A stretch of 64,000 nt of DNA, taken from Acidobacteriota bacterium (lineage in GTDB: Bacteria > Acidobacteriota > Thermoanaerobaculia > Gp7-AA8). The stretch is taken from positions 186,001-250,000 of the forward strand of contig QHVT01000003.1 of assembly GCA_003223645.1 (NCBI GenBank), read 5' to 3'. The notes below the pieces were generated by a model. That model did no database searches. It saw only the letters and a list, made by a program, of their open reading frames with translations, and had not been told where the DNA came from. The translations under genes and the position numbers were made by a program. Below, one piece after another: positions 44,923-55,817 of this stretch (positions are counted from its first letter, which is position 1; each line of letters begins with the position of its first letter).

Positions 44923-45990
44923 TTACGGCCAGGGTTGGACGGGCGGACAGAGGACGCGGTCGTACAACGAGCGTCCGGGCTCGAACCTCAAGCGGTTCAG
45001 CAGCTCGGACGTGACCGCGTTCGAGGGATGGACGGAAGTCCACGTGACCTGCGGAACGGTCATACCGCTCGGTGCACCGGTGCGCGGAACGAGGCGTGCC
45101 TCGCGCGCCGGCGGGCTCGCCAGCAGCTCGTAGTACATCTCGAAATGCTTGCCGACCTGAGGCGCGTCATTACTCGACGAGGCCGGCGGAACGGACGGCG
45201 GCAGATTCACGACGGCCACTTCCACTTTGCCGCTCGCGTCGGGCGAGAGCGTCATCGTGCGGCCGGTGCTGTTGTCGTATTTCGTCTCCACGAAGTCGAC
45301 GCTGTCGCCCGTCACTTCGATGTCGACGCCGATCCAACTCGCGACCGCCTGCACGTACGCGGACGTGCTGCCGGTGCCGTCGAGACGCTTGAAATGCACG
45401 GGCGTGACGTCGCTGCCGATGCGCGCGATGCTGTAGGTGTAGAGATCGCCGCTGTTGATCTTGAAGCGCGCGGCGACGATCTCCGGCGGAACGTTCGCGA
45501 GAAGATCGGAGTCGAGCGTGCAGCCGCCGCCGCACAGCTGCTGCAATGACGGAATCCAGGAGATGTCCTGCCGCTCGGTCGACGTTGTCGGAATGATTTT
45601 CGGCTGGCCGTTGACCGTGCCGCGATCCCCATTGTGGATGTTGAGCGCCGGAAGACTCGCGGCTCCGCTCGACTTCTGGACGGTGATGTCCGAGCCCGAG
45701 ATGGCCCAGGCGCTGCCGTCGCCGAGGGCGTAGACGAGAGAGTCGAGCGCGGCCGAGGATGACTGGTCGCGGAACGTCGATGCGGCGATGGTCAGATCGT
45801 CATTGACGCAGGCGCCGCTGCAGCTTCCCGCGCGCGCATAGAGCAACGGCTTGTGCGGCTGCATCGCCGAGCCGTCGGACGTGTGGTAGTGATCGGCATT
45901 GAGGAGCAGGACCGTGACTTCGGTCCCGTTGTCATTGGGAATGAAGGCCATCAGGCCCGAGAAGAGAATCTTGAGTACAAACGTGCTCAC
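44923..45990 (-). CDS. Conserved-looking protein of unknown function coupled to the CHAT gene
   Basis: A 355-residue protein starting at GTG 45990 with GGAGG 9 nt upstream. The N-terminus STFVLKILFSGLMAFIPNDN is hydrophobic but short. The rest is beta-rich, with several cysteine pairs (GSCSGACVND; CGGGCTLD), and I recognise no domain. The start lies 58 bp inside the end of the CHAT gene on the same strand, implying translational coupling and a shared task. It could be the target or regulator of the CHAT protease, but that is only context. Confidence 0.65.
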   Translation of the reverse strand: MSTFVLKILFSGLMAFIPNDNGTEVTVLLLNADHYHTSDGSAMQPHKPLLYARAGSCSGACVNDDLTIAASTFRDQSSSAALDSLVYALGDGSAWAISGSDITVQKSSGAASLPALNIHNGDRGTVNGQPKIIPTTSTERQDISWIPSLQQLCGGGCTLDSDLLANVPPEIVAARFKINSGDLYTYSIARIGSDVTPVHFKRLDGTGSTSAYVQAVASWIGVDIEVTGDSVDFVETKYDNSTGRTMTLSPDASGKVEVAVVNLPPSVPPASSSNDAPQVGKHFEMYYELLASPPAREARLVPRTGAPSGMTVPQVTWTSVHPSNAVTSELLNRLRFEPGRSLYDRVLCPPVQPWP

Positions 45991-48715
45991 TGCTTGGTTC
46001 CTCCAAAGCGGCGGAGCGCGGATACGGGGACGCGGCGAAGCCGACGACCTGAAACGCGGACCACGCTTCCACCGGCACTTTCTTTCGGAGCATTTCGAGT
46101 TGCGCCTTGCGCAGCGCAACTGCCACGTCGTCTCCGTGCCGATAGTGACAATGGAAGAACACCAGCAGTTCTTTCGTGGAGGCGTCGTTGACCTCTCTCA
46201 GGGTGCCGACGACCGCGGGAACATTGGCTGCAATGAACGGTCGTGCGAGAGACGCGAGTCCCCGGTCGCCGGCGGAGCGTGCGCTGAACGTGCTGCACGC
46301 GCTGAGCACGACCAGGCGTGTGCGCTCGAGTCTCGGGAGCTTCTGCAGCAGCTTTTGCGCGGTCAATTCGCCCGATTCCTGTCCATGAGGCGAGAGCAGG
46401 AGCCGCGACTGCCACGGGTTTTGAGAAACAGGGATAGCGTGACTGGCGAAATGAATGATCGTCGCGTTCTTTGCTTCGGCCAGAAATCTCTGTACGGTCG
46501 CATCGGCGCTGACGAGCACCGTGGCGCCCGGGTAATCGTTGCGCGCCAGTTCCTCCACTTCCTCTTTGGCGTGTGGAATCGGCGGAAATCCCTCGAACGT
46601 GGGATTGGCCACGAGGAGCGCGGTAGGCTTCCGCTCCGTCGACAACTGACGATCGCGTGCGAGTGCATATAGATACAGCGAAGTGCTGCTGTCAACGGCA
46701 ATGCTGGCGCGCTCGATCAGGTAGCGATTCTTTGCAGTTTCAAGAGCATTGAAGGCGAGCCCCTGCATCGACTCGTCAGGCACGATCACAATCCGCGTCT
46801 TCGTCGAGCCGGCGCGTTTCAATGGTGCGTCGAATAGCTCGGCGTATGCGGCCCGCGCGAAGTTTTTCGCAACCCATCGTTGAACATCCGCCTTCGTGGC
46901 ACGCTGTTGAACGACTTCAATGCGCTCCCGTGTGATGACCCACGTGTAGGTCCTCTTCGGCAACACGAGGTATTGAAGAATGACGGTGTGTTCCGGCAAA
47001 CCGGCACGCGCCTGTTGAAGATCCGCCGTCGTTTCGATGAACCGGAACCCTGGCGAACGCGATTGCAGGAGGATCTGCATCGGCTCGAAGGCGCGCGCAA
47101 GCTCGTCATAAACCAACGCGCCTTCAATATCGCCCTCGAGGATGCGGCTCTCGATGAGCTCATCCTGCCAGTCCCGGAACCGCGAAAAGTACGGCGTCCA
47201 TAAGAGCTCCGTAGCGGCTGGTGGATTTCTTGTGAGAGCGCCCCGAACCTCATTGCGCAAGATTCCGATGGCCGTTGCATCGTCCTCGTCCGCACGCGGG
47301 TCTTTGGCCTTCCGTCGCGCGGCGCCGCGCTCGAAATGCAGAATGGCGAGGTAAGTCGAGTCCTGACCCTTCGCGAGCTCGATCACTTCATTGAAGACTG
47401 TTGCCGCTCTTGCGGGATCGCTCTTGAGCAGCGACTGTCCCTCTACTTCGAGCCTGCGCATCCGCATAAGGTTACGACGCTCAATGTAATTTGCCGCCTC
47501 GGCGAGATCGGATGCCTGTTGCAGATCGTCGCGAGCCTCGGCGTCCTGTTGGAGCTGCACATGGAATTCGGCTCGCTGTCGTAGTGCAGCTGAGAGCTCC
47601 ATCTTTGCAGTCGCCAGGTCGCGAGCAGTCCTCGCGCCCATCACGGCCCGTTGCGCGTCCTCGACCGCTGCATTCTGATAGAGGAGCGCGGTGTTCGGAT
47701 GCCCGAGCTGCGCTGCTGCCCTCGCGGCACCGGCGTACGCATGATTGCGTGCGTCGATGTTGGCGACGCGGGGCAAAAGCTTCAGGGCGCTATGCGCGTC
47801 GGAGAATGCCTTCTCGGAATTGCCGATTGTGGCGAAGTTGAAGCTCTCACGTCCGAATGCCACGGCCGTCAAGGTCGGCTCTCGATTTGCGGCCGCGAGA
47901 GCCTGCCGGTAGACCGCGAGTGCTTCGAGATAACGATCGTCGAACTCCAACGCGCTCGCGCGCAATACGTAAATGCGCGAGGACAGCTCGCGATCACGAG
48001 AGTTGAGATCTGGAAGGATCGTATCGATTTCGCGCAGCGCTTGTTCGGGCATCGTGAAGGATTCAGTCGCCGCGGCGTAATAGCGCGCAGCCAGCGCCAA
48101 CGGATTCCCTGCCCGGTCGAAGAGCGTCGCCGCGCGCAGAAAGTCTCCCTTGCGGAATGCATCCAACCCCTGATCGAGCGCTGCTCGATCCTTCGTCCGA
48201 TCCATCGCATCGATCACCGTCTGCGGATAATGCTCGCCCGCTCCGGCAAGTACCTTTGCGAACAACCGCGCGCGTTCGCGGTCGCGCAGCAGGGATCGTT
48301 CGAAATATTGGGCGGCATCTGCCGGAAACAGTCGCACGATCTTCGCCAATTCGGTCGCGTTGCGGCGATCCAATGCGCGATCGATTTCATCTGTATTCCA
48401 CTGTTTGATGGGATCGGGAAGCTGCTGCAGCGCGGCGATGTGCTGCCGCGCTTCGTTCGACCATTGCGGATTCTGCCGGGCCGCTTCGTTCCACGCAGCG
48501 ATCGCCTCTTTCGTCAGGCAGAGCTTCTCCAGCACGAGCGCGTGATTCGGCCCTTTCGCCGTTTCCAGCGCGCGCAGCAGTTTGACCGGGTCGTCGATGC
48601 GCTCGATGCGGGCCAGATCCCCCCTGCCGGGCGGTTTGGGGTTCTCTCTAGTGCAGGCCAACAGGGCGCTGCAGAGGCACAGAGCGATGCAGACTCGATT
48701 CTTCACGCCTAACAT
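45932..48715 (-). CDS. TPR-CHAT lipoprotein (caspase-like protease)
   Basis: A 927-residue protein. The signal peptide ends CSALLAC, a lipobox that predicts an outer- or periplasmic-membrane lipoprotein. Helical TPR-like repeats run from about 150 to 560 (ALEFDDRYLEALAVYRQALA; TIGNSEKAFSDAHSALKLLP). The C-terminal CHAT domain has catalytic His at about 759 in IIHFASHAIP and Cys at about 807 in VVLSACSTFSARS. CHAT proteases are caspase/separase relatives; TPR-CHAT cleaves gasdermin or other partners in some defence systems. It is divergent from the ECF sigma gene by 33 nt and overlaps the downstream gene by 59 bp. Confidence 0.87.
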   Translation of the reverse strand: MLGVKNRVCIALCLCSALLACTRENPKPPGRGDLARIERIDDPVKLLRALETAKGPNHALVLEKLCLTKEAIAAWNEAARQNPQWSNEARQHIAALQQLPDPIKQWNTDEIDRALDRRNATELAKIVRLFPADAAQYFERSLLRDRERARLFAKVLAGAGEHYPQTVIDAMDRTKDRAALDQGLDAFRKGDFLRAATLFDRAGNPLALAARYYAAATESFTMPEQALREIDTILPDLNSRDRELSSRIYVLRASALEFDDRYLEALAVYRQALAAANREPTLTAVAFGRESFNFATIGNSEKAFSDAHSALKLLPRVANIDARNHAYAGAARAAAQLGHPNTALLYQNAAVEDAQRAVMGARTARDLATAKMELSAALRQRAEFHVQLQQDAEARDDLQQASDLAEAANYIERRNLMRMRRLEVEGQSLLKSDPARAATVFNEVIELAKGQDSTYLAILHFERGAARRKAKDPRADEDDATAIGILRNEVRGALTRNPPAATELLWTPYFSRFRDWQDELIESRILEGDIEGALVYDELARAFEPMQILLQSRSPGFRFIETTADLQQARAGLPEHTVILQYLVLPKRTYTWVITRERIEVVQQRATKADVQRWVAKNFARAAYAELFDAPLKRAGSTKTRIVIVPDESMQGLAFNALETAKNRYLIERASIAVDSSTSLYLYALARDRQLSTERKPTALLVANPTFEGFPPIPHAKEEVEELARNDYPGATVLVSADATVQRFLAEAKNATIIHFASHAIPVSQNPWQSRLLLSPHGQESGELTAQKLLQKLPRLERTRLVVLSACSTFSARSAGDRGLASLARPFIAANVPAVVGTLREVNDASTKELLVFFHCHYRHGDDVAVALRKAQLEMLRKKVPVEAWSAFQVVGFAASPYPRSAALEEPSSEHVCTQDSLLGPDGLHSQ

Positions 48716-48748
48716 ACGATACGCGTTTCGCGGGAATTGGTGTGAGCA

Positions 48749-49312
48749 ATGACGACGCGGGAGCCCGGCGGAGACAGCAGCGATCGGTTCGAATCCGTAT
48801 ACAGGCGTCATTACGCGCGCATGCTTCGGTACTTCCACCAGGTATTTCGCGTGTCTGAGTCCGACGCAAAGGAATTGACGCAGGACGCCTTCATCCGCTT
48901 CTACAAGAAGATGGATGCCTACGACGGGCAGGCGGAATGGGCGCTGCTGGAGGAGATCGCGCGCAACGTCGGGTTGAACCGCGTGCGGTCTGTGACCACG
49001 ATCAAGCGCGGTAGCATCCGGCCGGAGTCCCTCGACGACGGCGATTCCGTGAAGGATGCGATGGATCGCACGCAAAAGCATCCGATCGATACGATGATCA
49101 AGAACGAGCAGCTGCAGCGAATGTACGAAGCCATCAGTGAGCTCCCTGATGGTCAGCGGCAATGCATCCAGCTATGGCTCGAGGATCTGAGCGGCGAAGA
49201 GATTGCGCTCGCCCTGCGCATCTCGGCAGTCGCGGTGAAGTCGCGCATCCGCGACGCGAAACGCGCGTTGCGCGAACGGCTGGGAGACGAAGGCGCGCTC
49301 CCTGAGGATTGA
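48749..49312 (+). CDS. ECF-type RNA polymerase sigma factor
   Basis: A 187-residue sigma-70 family factor with region 2 (FESVYRRHYARMLRYFHQVF; AKELTQDAFIRFYKKMDAYD) and region 4 (MYEAISELPDGQRQCIQLWL; SGEEIALALRISAVAVKSRI). There is no region 3 or extra C-terminal domain. It is followed after 3 nt by a membrane protein suited to be its anti-sigma factor and is divergent from the CHAT lipoprotein gene, a likely target. The ATG at 48749 has only a weak ribosome binding site. Confidence 0.9.
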   Translation: MTTREPGGDSSDRFESVYRRHYARMLRYFHQVFRVSESDAKELTQDAFIRFYKKMDAYDGQAEWALLEEIARNVGLNRVRSVTTIKRGSIRPESLDDGDSVKDAMDRTQKHPIDTMIKNEQLQRMYEAISELPDGQRQCIQLWLEDLSGEEIALALRISAVAVKSRIRDAKRALRERLGDEGALPED

Positions 49313-49315
49313 ATC

Positions 49316-50044
49316 ATGGCGAACAAATCGGATTGGCAGGAAGCGAGCCGCCGGCTGACGGCGGAACAGCGGGAGAAACTCGGCGACCCTCCGACCGCGG
49401 AGGAACTGCTGGCGTACAACCGCGGCGAGTTGAGCGAAAGCGAAGAAGAGCGGATCCGCGATCTGCTGGTGGCATACCCCGAACTGGCGCGCATGTACGG
49501 CGCCCCCCTCCCGAGCGAGCCCGCTGCTGGTATTTCCGAGGAAGAAATCACTGCCGGCTTGCGCGATGTGAAACAACGCCTCGGCATCACCCCCGCGTCC
49601 CGCCGCCGCGTATGGCACTACATCCCGACGACGATCGCCGCGGCACTCGCCCTCATCTTTTTCGGCCTCTACGTGCAGGCCGAGAACCGCGCCCGCGACC
49701 ACGAGCGCCCCCGCCTCCTCGGCGCACCGCAACTGCTCTTCCCCGGCGGAAACCGCGGTCCATCCACGGCAACAGTGCTTCGCAAGGACGGAGAGGCGTA
49801 CCTCCTCCAACTGAAACTCGCCAACGCCATCCACTACCCGCACTACAGCATAGAGCTGTACGACAAGGATGAGTTGTTGTGGTCAACCCCCTCCGCCGAA
49901 CCGGACCAGGAGGACACGTTCCAGATCGCCATCCCCCCCACCTTCCTACGCCCCAACCGCACCTACCACCTTCGCATCTTCGGAACCGACGGAGAAACGG
50001 AACGACACGCCGGTTCCTACGAACTGGCGGTGCCGGCCGAGTGA
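49316..50044 (+). CDS. Single-pass membrane protein, candidate anti-sigma factor
   Basis: A 242-residue protein. The N-terminal cytoplasmic part (TAEELLAYNRGELSESEEER) resembles the helical ASD region of anti-sigma factors but has no HxxxCxxC zinc site. A transmembrane helix follows (TTIAAALALIFFGLYVQA, about 105-122), then a beta-rich extracytoplasmic domain (YLLQLKLANAIHYPHYSIEL; TYHLRIFGTDG). It lies 3 nt after the ECF sigma gene, the normal place for its regulator. The outside domain could sense envelope state. Confidence 0.75.
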   Translation: MANKSDWQEASRRLTAEQREKLGDPPTAEELLAYNRGELSESEEERIRDLLVAYPELARMYGAPLPSEPAAGISEEEITAGLRDVKQRLGITPASRRRVWHYIPTTIAAALALIFFGLYVQAENRARDHERPRLLGAPQLLFPGGNRGPSTATVLRKDGEAYLLQLKLANAIHYPHYSIELYDKDELLWSTPSAEPDQEDTFQIAIPPTFLRPNRTYHLRIFGTDGETERHAGSYELAVPAE

Positions 50045-50055
50045 TCACAACGCAA

Positions 50056-50071
50056 TGTGACCGTCCTCACC
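50056..50071. promoter_or_regulatory. CRP-type site upstream of the Crp/Fnr gene
   Basis: tgtgaccgtcctcacc matches TGTGA-N6-TCAC. Its centre is 147.5 nt before the Crp/Fnr ATG, with a 55-bp palindrome between them. It may be an autoregulatory site. Confidence 0.5.
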
Positions 50072-50138
50072 CGTCGATGTATCGCCTCCTACCCCGACGG
50101 GTGGGGCGGTTTCGCGGCGAGGGTGCGATCTTGATCTC

Positions 50139-50193
50139 GTGTAGGACAGGCTTTCAAGCCTGTCCTGCGCAGGCTGGAAAGCCTGCGCTACAC
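50139..50193. repeat. Double-hairpin palindrome before the Crp/Fnr gene
   Basis: gtgtaggacaggctttcaag is followed by its hairpin partner, then gcaggctggaaagcctgc and ctacac. Same family as 32603-32660. It fills most of the gap to the Shine-Dalgarno sequence of the next gene. Confidence 0.7.
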
Positions 50194-50210
50194 CAGAAGG
50201 AGCTCACACC

Positions 50211-50927
50211 ATGCCGTCGCCCTACAACCTTGCCATCGAAGACCACTGCACCACCTGTTCGCTGCGCGCCAACCGTCCATTCTGCAACATGTCCGACGAC
50301 GCGGTCGGAGCGCTGGACAGTGTCAAGTTCACCAGCGTTTACCCGAAGGGATCGCTGCTCTTCGTCGAAGGCGAGCAGCCGCGCGGCGTGTTCATTCTCT
50401 GCAGCGGACGCGTGAAGTTGACGACGACGTCCAGGGAAGGGCGAACGTTGATCGTCAAGCTGGCCGGTCCCGGCGAGATTCTCGGTGCGAGTGCCGCCAT
50501 TCTCGGAAAACCGTACGAGCTCTCCGGCGAGACGCTCGAGCCGAGCCAGGTGAACTTCGTCCGGCGCGACGACTTTCTCCGTCTCCTCAACGCGTACTCC
50601 GAAGCCTGCATGCACACGGCGCAGCAGCTCAGCGAGAAGTATCAGTCGGCGCAGAGCGGGATCCGTTCGCTCGGACTCGCGCAGACGACGTCGGAGAAGC
50701 TCGCGAAGTTGATCCTCGACTGGTGCGAGACCGGCGAGATCACGCCGCAGGGCACGCGTCTGCGCGTCCTCCTGACGCACGAGGAGATCGCGCAGATGAT
50801 CGGAACGACGCGCGAGACCGTGACGCGTCTGCTCAGCGATTTCAAGCGCAAGAAGCTGATCACCGTGAAGGGCGCGAACTTTTTCGTGCTCGCGAAACCG
50901 GAGATGCAGGCGATGGTCAGCATCTGA
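50211..50927 (+). CDS. Crp/Fnr family transcriptional regulator
   Basis: A 238-residue protein with an N-terminal Cys pattern (C13-x2-C16-x8-C25) reminiscent of FNR, a cyclic-nucleotide-binding-like beta-roll (GSLLFVEGEQPRGVFILCSG) and a C-terminal winged HTH (LTHEEIAQMIGTTRETVTRL). The recognition helix has R-E-T-V-T-R, as in CRP, which reads GTGA half-sites, while the N-terminal cysteines suggest redox or Fe-S sensing. GTGA-N6-TCAC sites in this part of the window fit that specificity. AGAAGGAG lies 8 nt before the ATG. Probable master regulator of the fermentative genes downstream. Confidence 0.9.
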   Translation: MPSPYNLAIEDHCTTCSLRANRPFCNMSDDAVGALDSVKFTSVYPKGSLLFVEGEQPRGVFILCSGRVKLTTTSREGRTLIVKLAGPGEILGASAAILGKPYELSGETLEPSQVNFVRRDDFLRLLNAYSEACMHTAQQLSEKYQSAQSGIRSLGLAQTTSEKLAKLILDWCETGEITPQGTRLRVLLTHEEIAQMIGTTRETVTRLLSDFKRKKLITVKGANFFVLAKPEMQAMVSI

Positions 50928-50938
50928 CAATCCTCACG
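50923..50938. promoter_or_regulatory. CRP-type site upstream of the cNMP-domain gene
   Basis: tctgacaatcctcacg: TGA-N6-TCAC with one mismatch in the left half. It overlaps the Crp/Fnr stop codon and is centred 63.5 nt before the GTG at 50994. A -10-like TATCGT lies 12 nt before that start. Confidence 0.55.
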
Positions 50939-50993
50939 CATTCGTGTAGCAATCATCACCGCCGTCATTCCGCCGCGATCCTATCGTGCAGGC

Positions 50994-51392
50994 GTGAACC
51001 AATCGATTTTCGAGACGGCACTGGTGGAGGTGAAGCGGCCGCTGTTCGTCAATCCGGGCGAGAAGATCTTTCGCGAAGGCGAGAAGCCGGACGGCGTGTA
51101 CATCCTGCAGGCCGGCACGGTCGATCTTCTCTTCGCCGCGCGCAATGGCAACGTGAAGCCGCTGCGCGTCGCCGAGGCGGGACAGATCCTCGGATTGAGC
51201 TGCGTCGTCACCGACCGGAACTACGACTGCACGGCCACGGCACGCACGCCCTGCGAGATCGGATTCATCGGGCGCGAAGAGTTTCTGCGCATGCTCGACG
51301 AGTCTCCCGCGATCTGGTTCAGCGTGCTGCGCCTGCTCAGCAACGCCGTCAATGCCGTCTACGACGACATGCGCGCGCTGGCCATCCGGTGA
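50994..51392 (+). CDS. Stand-alone cyclic-nucleotide-binding-domain protein (no HTH)
   Basis: A 132-residue protein that consists only of a CRP-like beta-roll and the start of the dimer helix (NPGEKIFREGEKPDGVYILQ; AEAGQILGLSCVV). There is no DNA-binding domain, unlike its neighbour. The start is GTG at 50994, with no clear Shine-Dalgarno sequence. It could be a small-molecule sensor that forms mixed dimers with, or titrates ligand from, the Crp/Fnr protein encoded 66 nt upstream. Candidate regulatory sites both before it and after it suggest the two genes and the pyruvate oxidoreductase form a feedback loop. Confidence 0.78.
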   Translation: MNQSIFETALVEVKRPLFVNPGEKIFREGEKPDGVYILQAGTVDLLFAARNGNVKPLRVAEAGQILGLSCVVTDRNYDCTATARTPCEIGFIGREEFLRMLDESPAIWFSVLRLLSNAVNAVYDDMRALAIR

Positions 51393-51425
51393 CACCCGTC
51401 ACGCGGCGCGCTGACGATCGTCATG
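51388..51425. promoter_or_regulatory. Tandem CRP-type sites upstream of the pyruvate oxidoreductase gene
   Basis: ggtgacacccgtcacg (51388-51403, exact GTGA-N6-TCAC) and gctgacgatcgtcatg (51410-51425) have centres 22 bp apart, two helix turns. Relative to the ATG at 51459 the centres are at 63.5 and 41.5 nt, the class I and class II CRP positions if transcription begins at or near the ATG. A -10-like TACCTT lies 12 nt before the start. Confidence 0.65.
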
Positions 51426-51458
51426 CCCTGACGTTCGGCGAGGATTTACCTTCCATGC

Positions 51459-54920
<3,462 letters not shown>

Positions 54921-55448
54921 TCAACGCAGCACGGTGGAGCGGAACGCCGGACGGCGGCGCCCAGGAGCCTGCGCGGCAGTAAAGCAGTAATACGGCGTAA
55001 GTCGCACGTTCCGAATCGGCAGTTTGCGCGCGCGGATCGCTGGTTCGCGCGTGCGGATCGGCCGGTTGCAAATGAAAACAGGCCCGTTGCAAACGAAAAC
55101 AGGCCGGTTGCAAATGAAAACGGGCCGGTTGCAAACGAAAACAGGCCGGTTGCAAACGAAAACAGGCCCGTTGCAAATGAAAACAGGCCGGTTGCAAATG
55201 AAAACGGGCCGGTTGCAAATGAAAACGGGCCGGTTGCAAACGAAAACAGGCCCGTTGCAAATGAAAACAGGCCGGTTGCAAATGAAAACAGGCCCGTTGC
55301 AAATGAAAACAGGCCGGTTGCAAACGAAAACAGGCCAGTTGCAAACGAAAACGGGCCGGTTGCAAATGAAAACAGGCTTGTCGCCAGGTCGTGACGGGGC
55401 GGCAAGCAGGCCGCAAGGCGGAGCAATCCACGCAGCCGCCCGTGGCGG
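54921..55448. other. Convergent 528-nt intergenic region
   Basis: Apart from the 21-bp repeat array (55060-55374) I see no gene here. Open frames on both strands across the array are a consequence of the repeat length being divisible by three. Diverged gcggatcg-ggttc units at about 55029-55059 look like decayed copies at the left edge of the array. Confidence 0.6.
55060..55374. repeat. Fifteen exact-length 21-bp tandem repeats
   Basis: A 315-bp array of 15 units. Each is ggcc, then G/C/A, then gttgcaaa, then C or T, then gaaaac, then A/G. Variation is confined to a few positions (ggccg/ggccc/ggcca; aaac/aaat; aaaca/aaacg). There are no spacers between units, so it is not CRISPR. It lies between two convergent transcription units. 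A 21-bp period places each copy on the same DNA face. Confidence 0.9.
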
Positions 55449-55817
55449 CTAGCCGGTGAATCGAAACGCGAAGCGCTGCGCCGCCTTGCGTTCGACATTC
55501 CCCGGCGCGCCAATCCTGATCAGCAACTGCGCGGAGCGTTCCGACCGGACGAGCAGGCGCAGGCTCTCGCGCACGTTGCGGATGTCGATCGACTGGTACT
55601 GCAGTCCGGCAGCGGTGATGGTCGCGAGAAGGCGTCGCAGCGCGTGATGGTCGTCCGCGGTTACGACGATCAGGACGCTCGCGCTTTTCACGTCGGCTCC
55701 GACGAGATCGGCGACGCGTGCGTAGTCGTGCGGCAGGATCAGGCGCAGCGTGTCGGGGTATTCGTCGAGCACGTCGCACAACGCGCGCAGGGCATTGAGC
55801 TCGATCAGGTCGTTCAT
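55449..55817 (-). CDS. Small protein of unknown function in the HypC/radical SAM operon
   Basis: A 122-residue protein with the ATG at 55817 and AAGGAG 8 nt upstream. It has an alpha/beta look (VADLVGADVKSASVLIVVTA; LLATITAAGLQYQSIDIRNV; RSAQLLIRIG), with no recognised motif. It overlaps the radical SAM stop by 4 bp, so it probably works with that enzyme, for example as a carrier or binding partner. It could also be a small regulatory subunit. No cysteines for Fe-S binding are conserved in clusters. Confidence 0.65.
   Translation of the reverse strand: MNDLIELNALRALCDVLDEYPDTLRLILPHDYARVADLVGADVKSASVLIVVTADDHHALRRLLATITAAGLQYQSIDIRNVRESLRLLVRSERSAQLLIRIGAPGNVERKAAQRFAFRFTG

Noticed and set aside
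55060-55374. CRISPR array
   Set aside because: Units of 21 bp follow one another with no spacers, and no cas gene is in the window.
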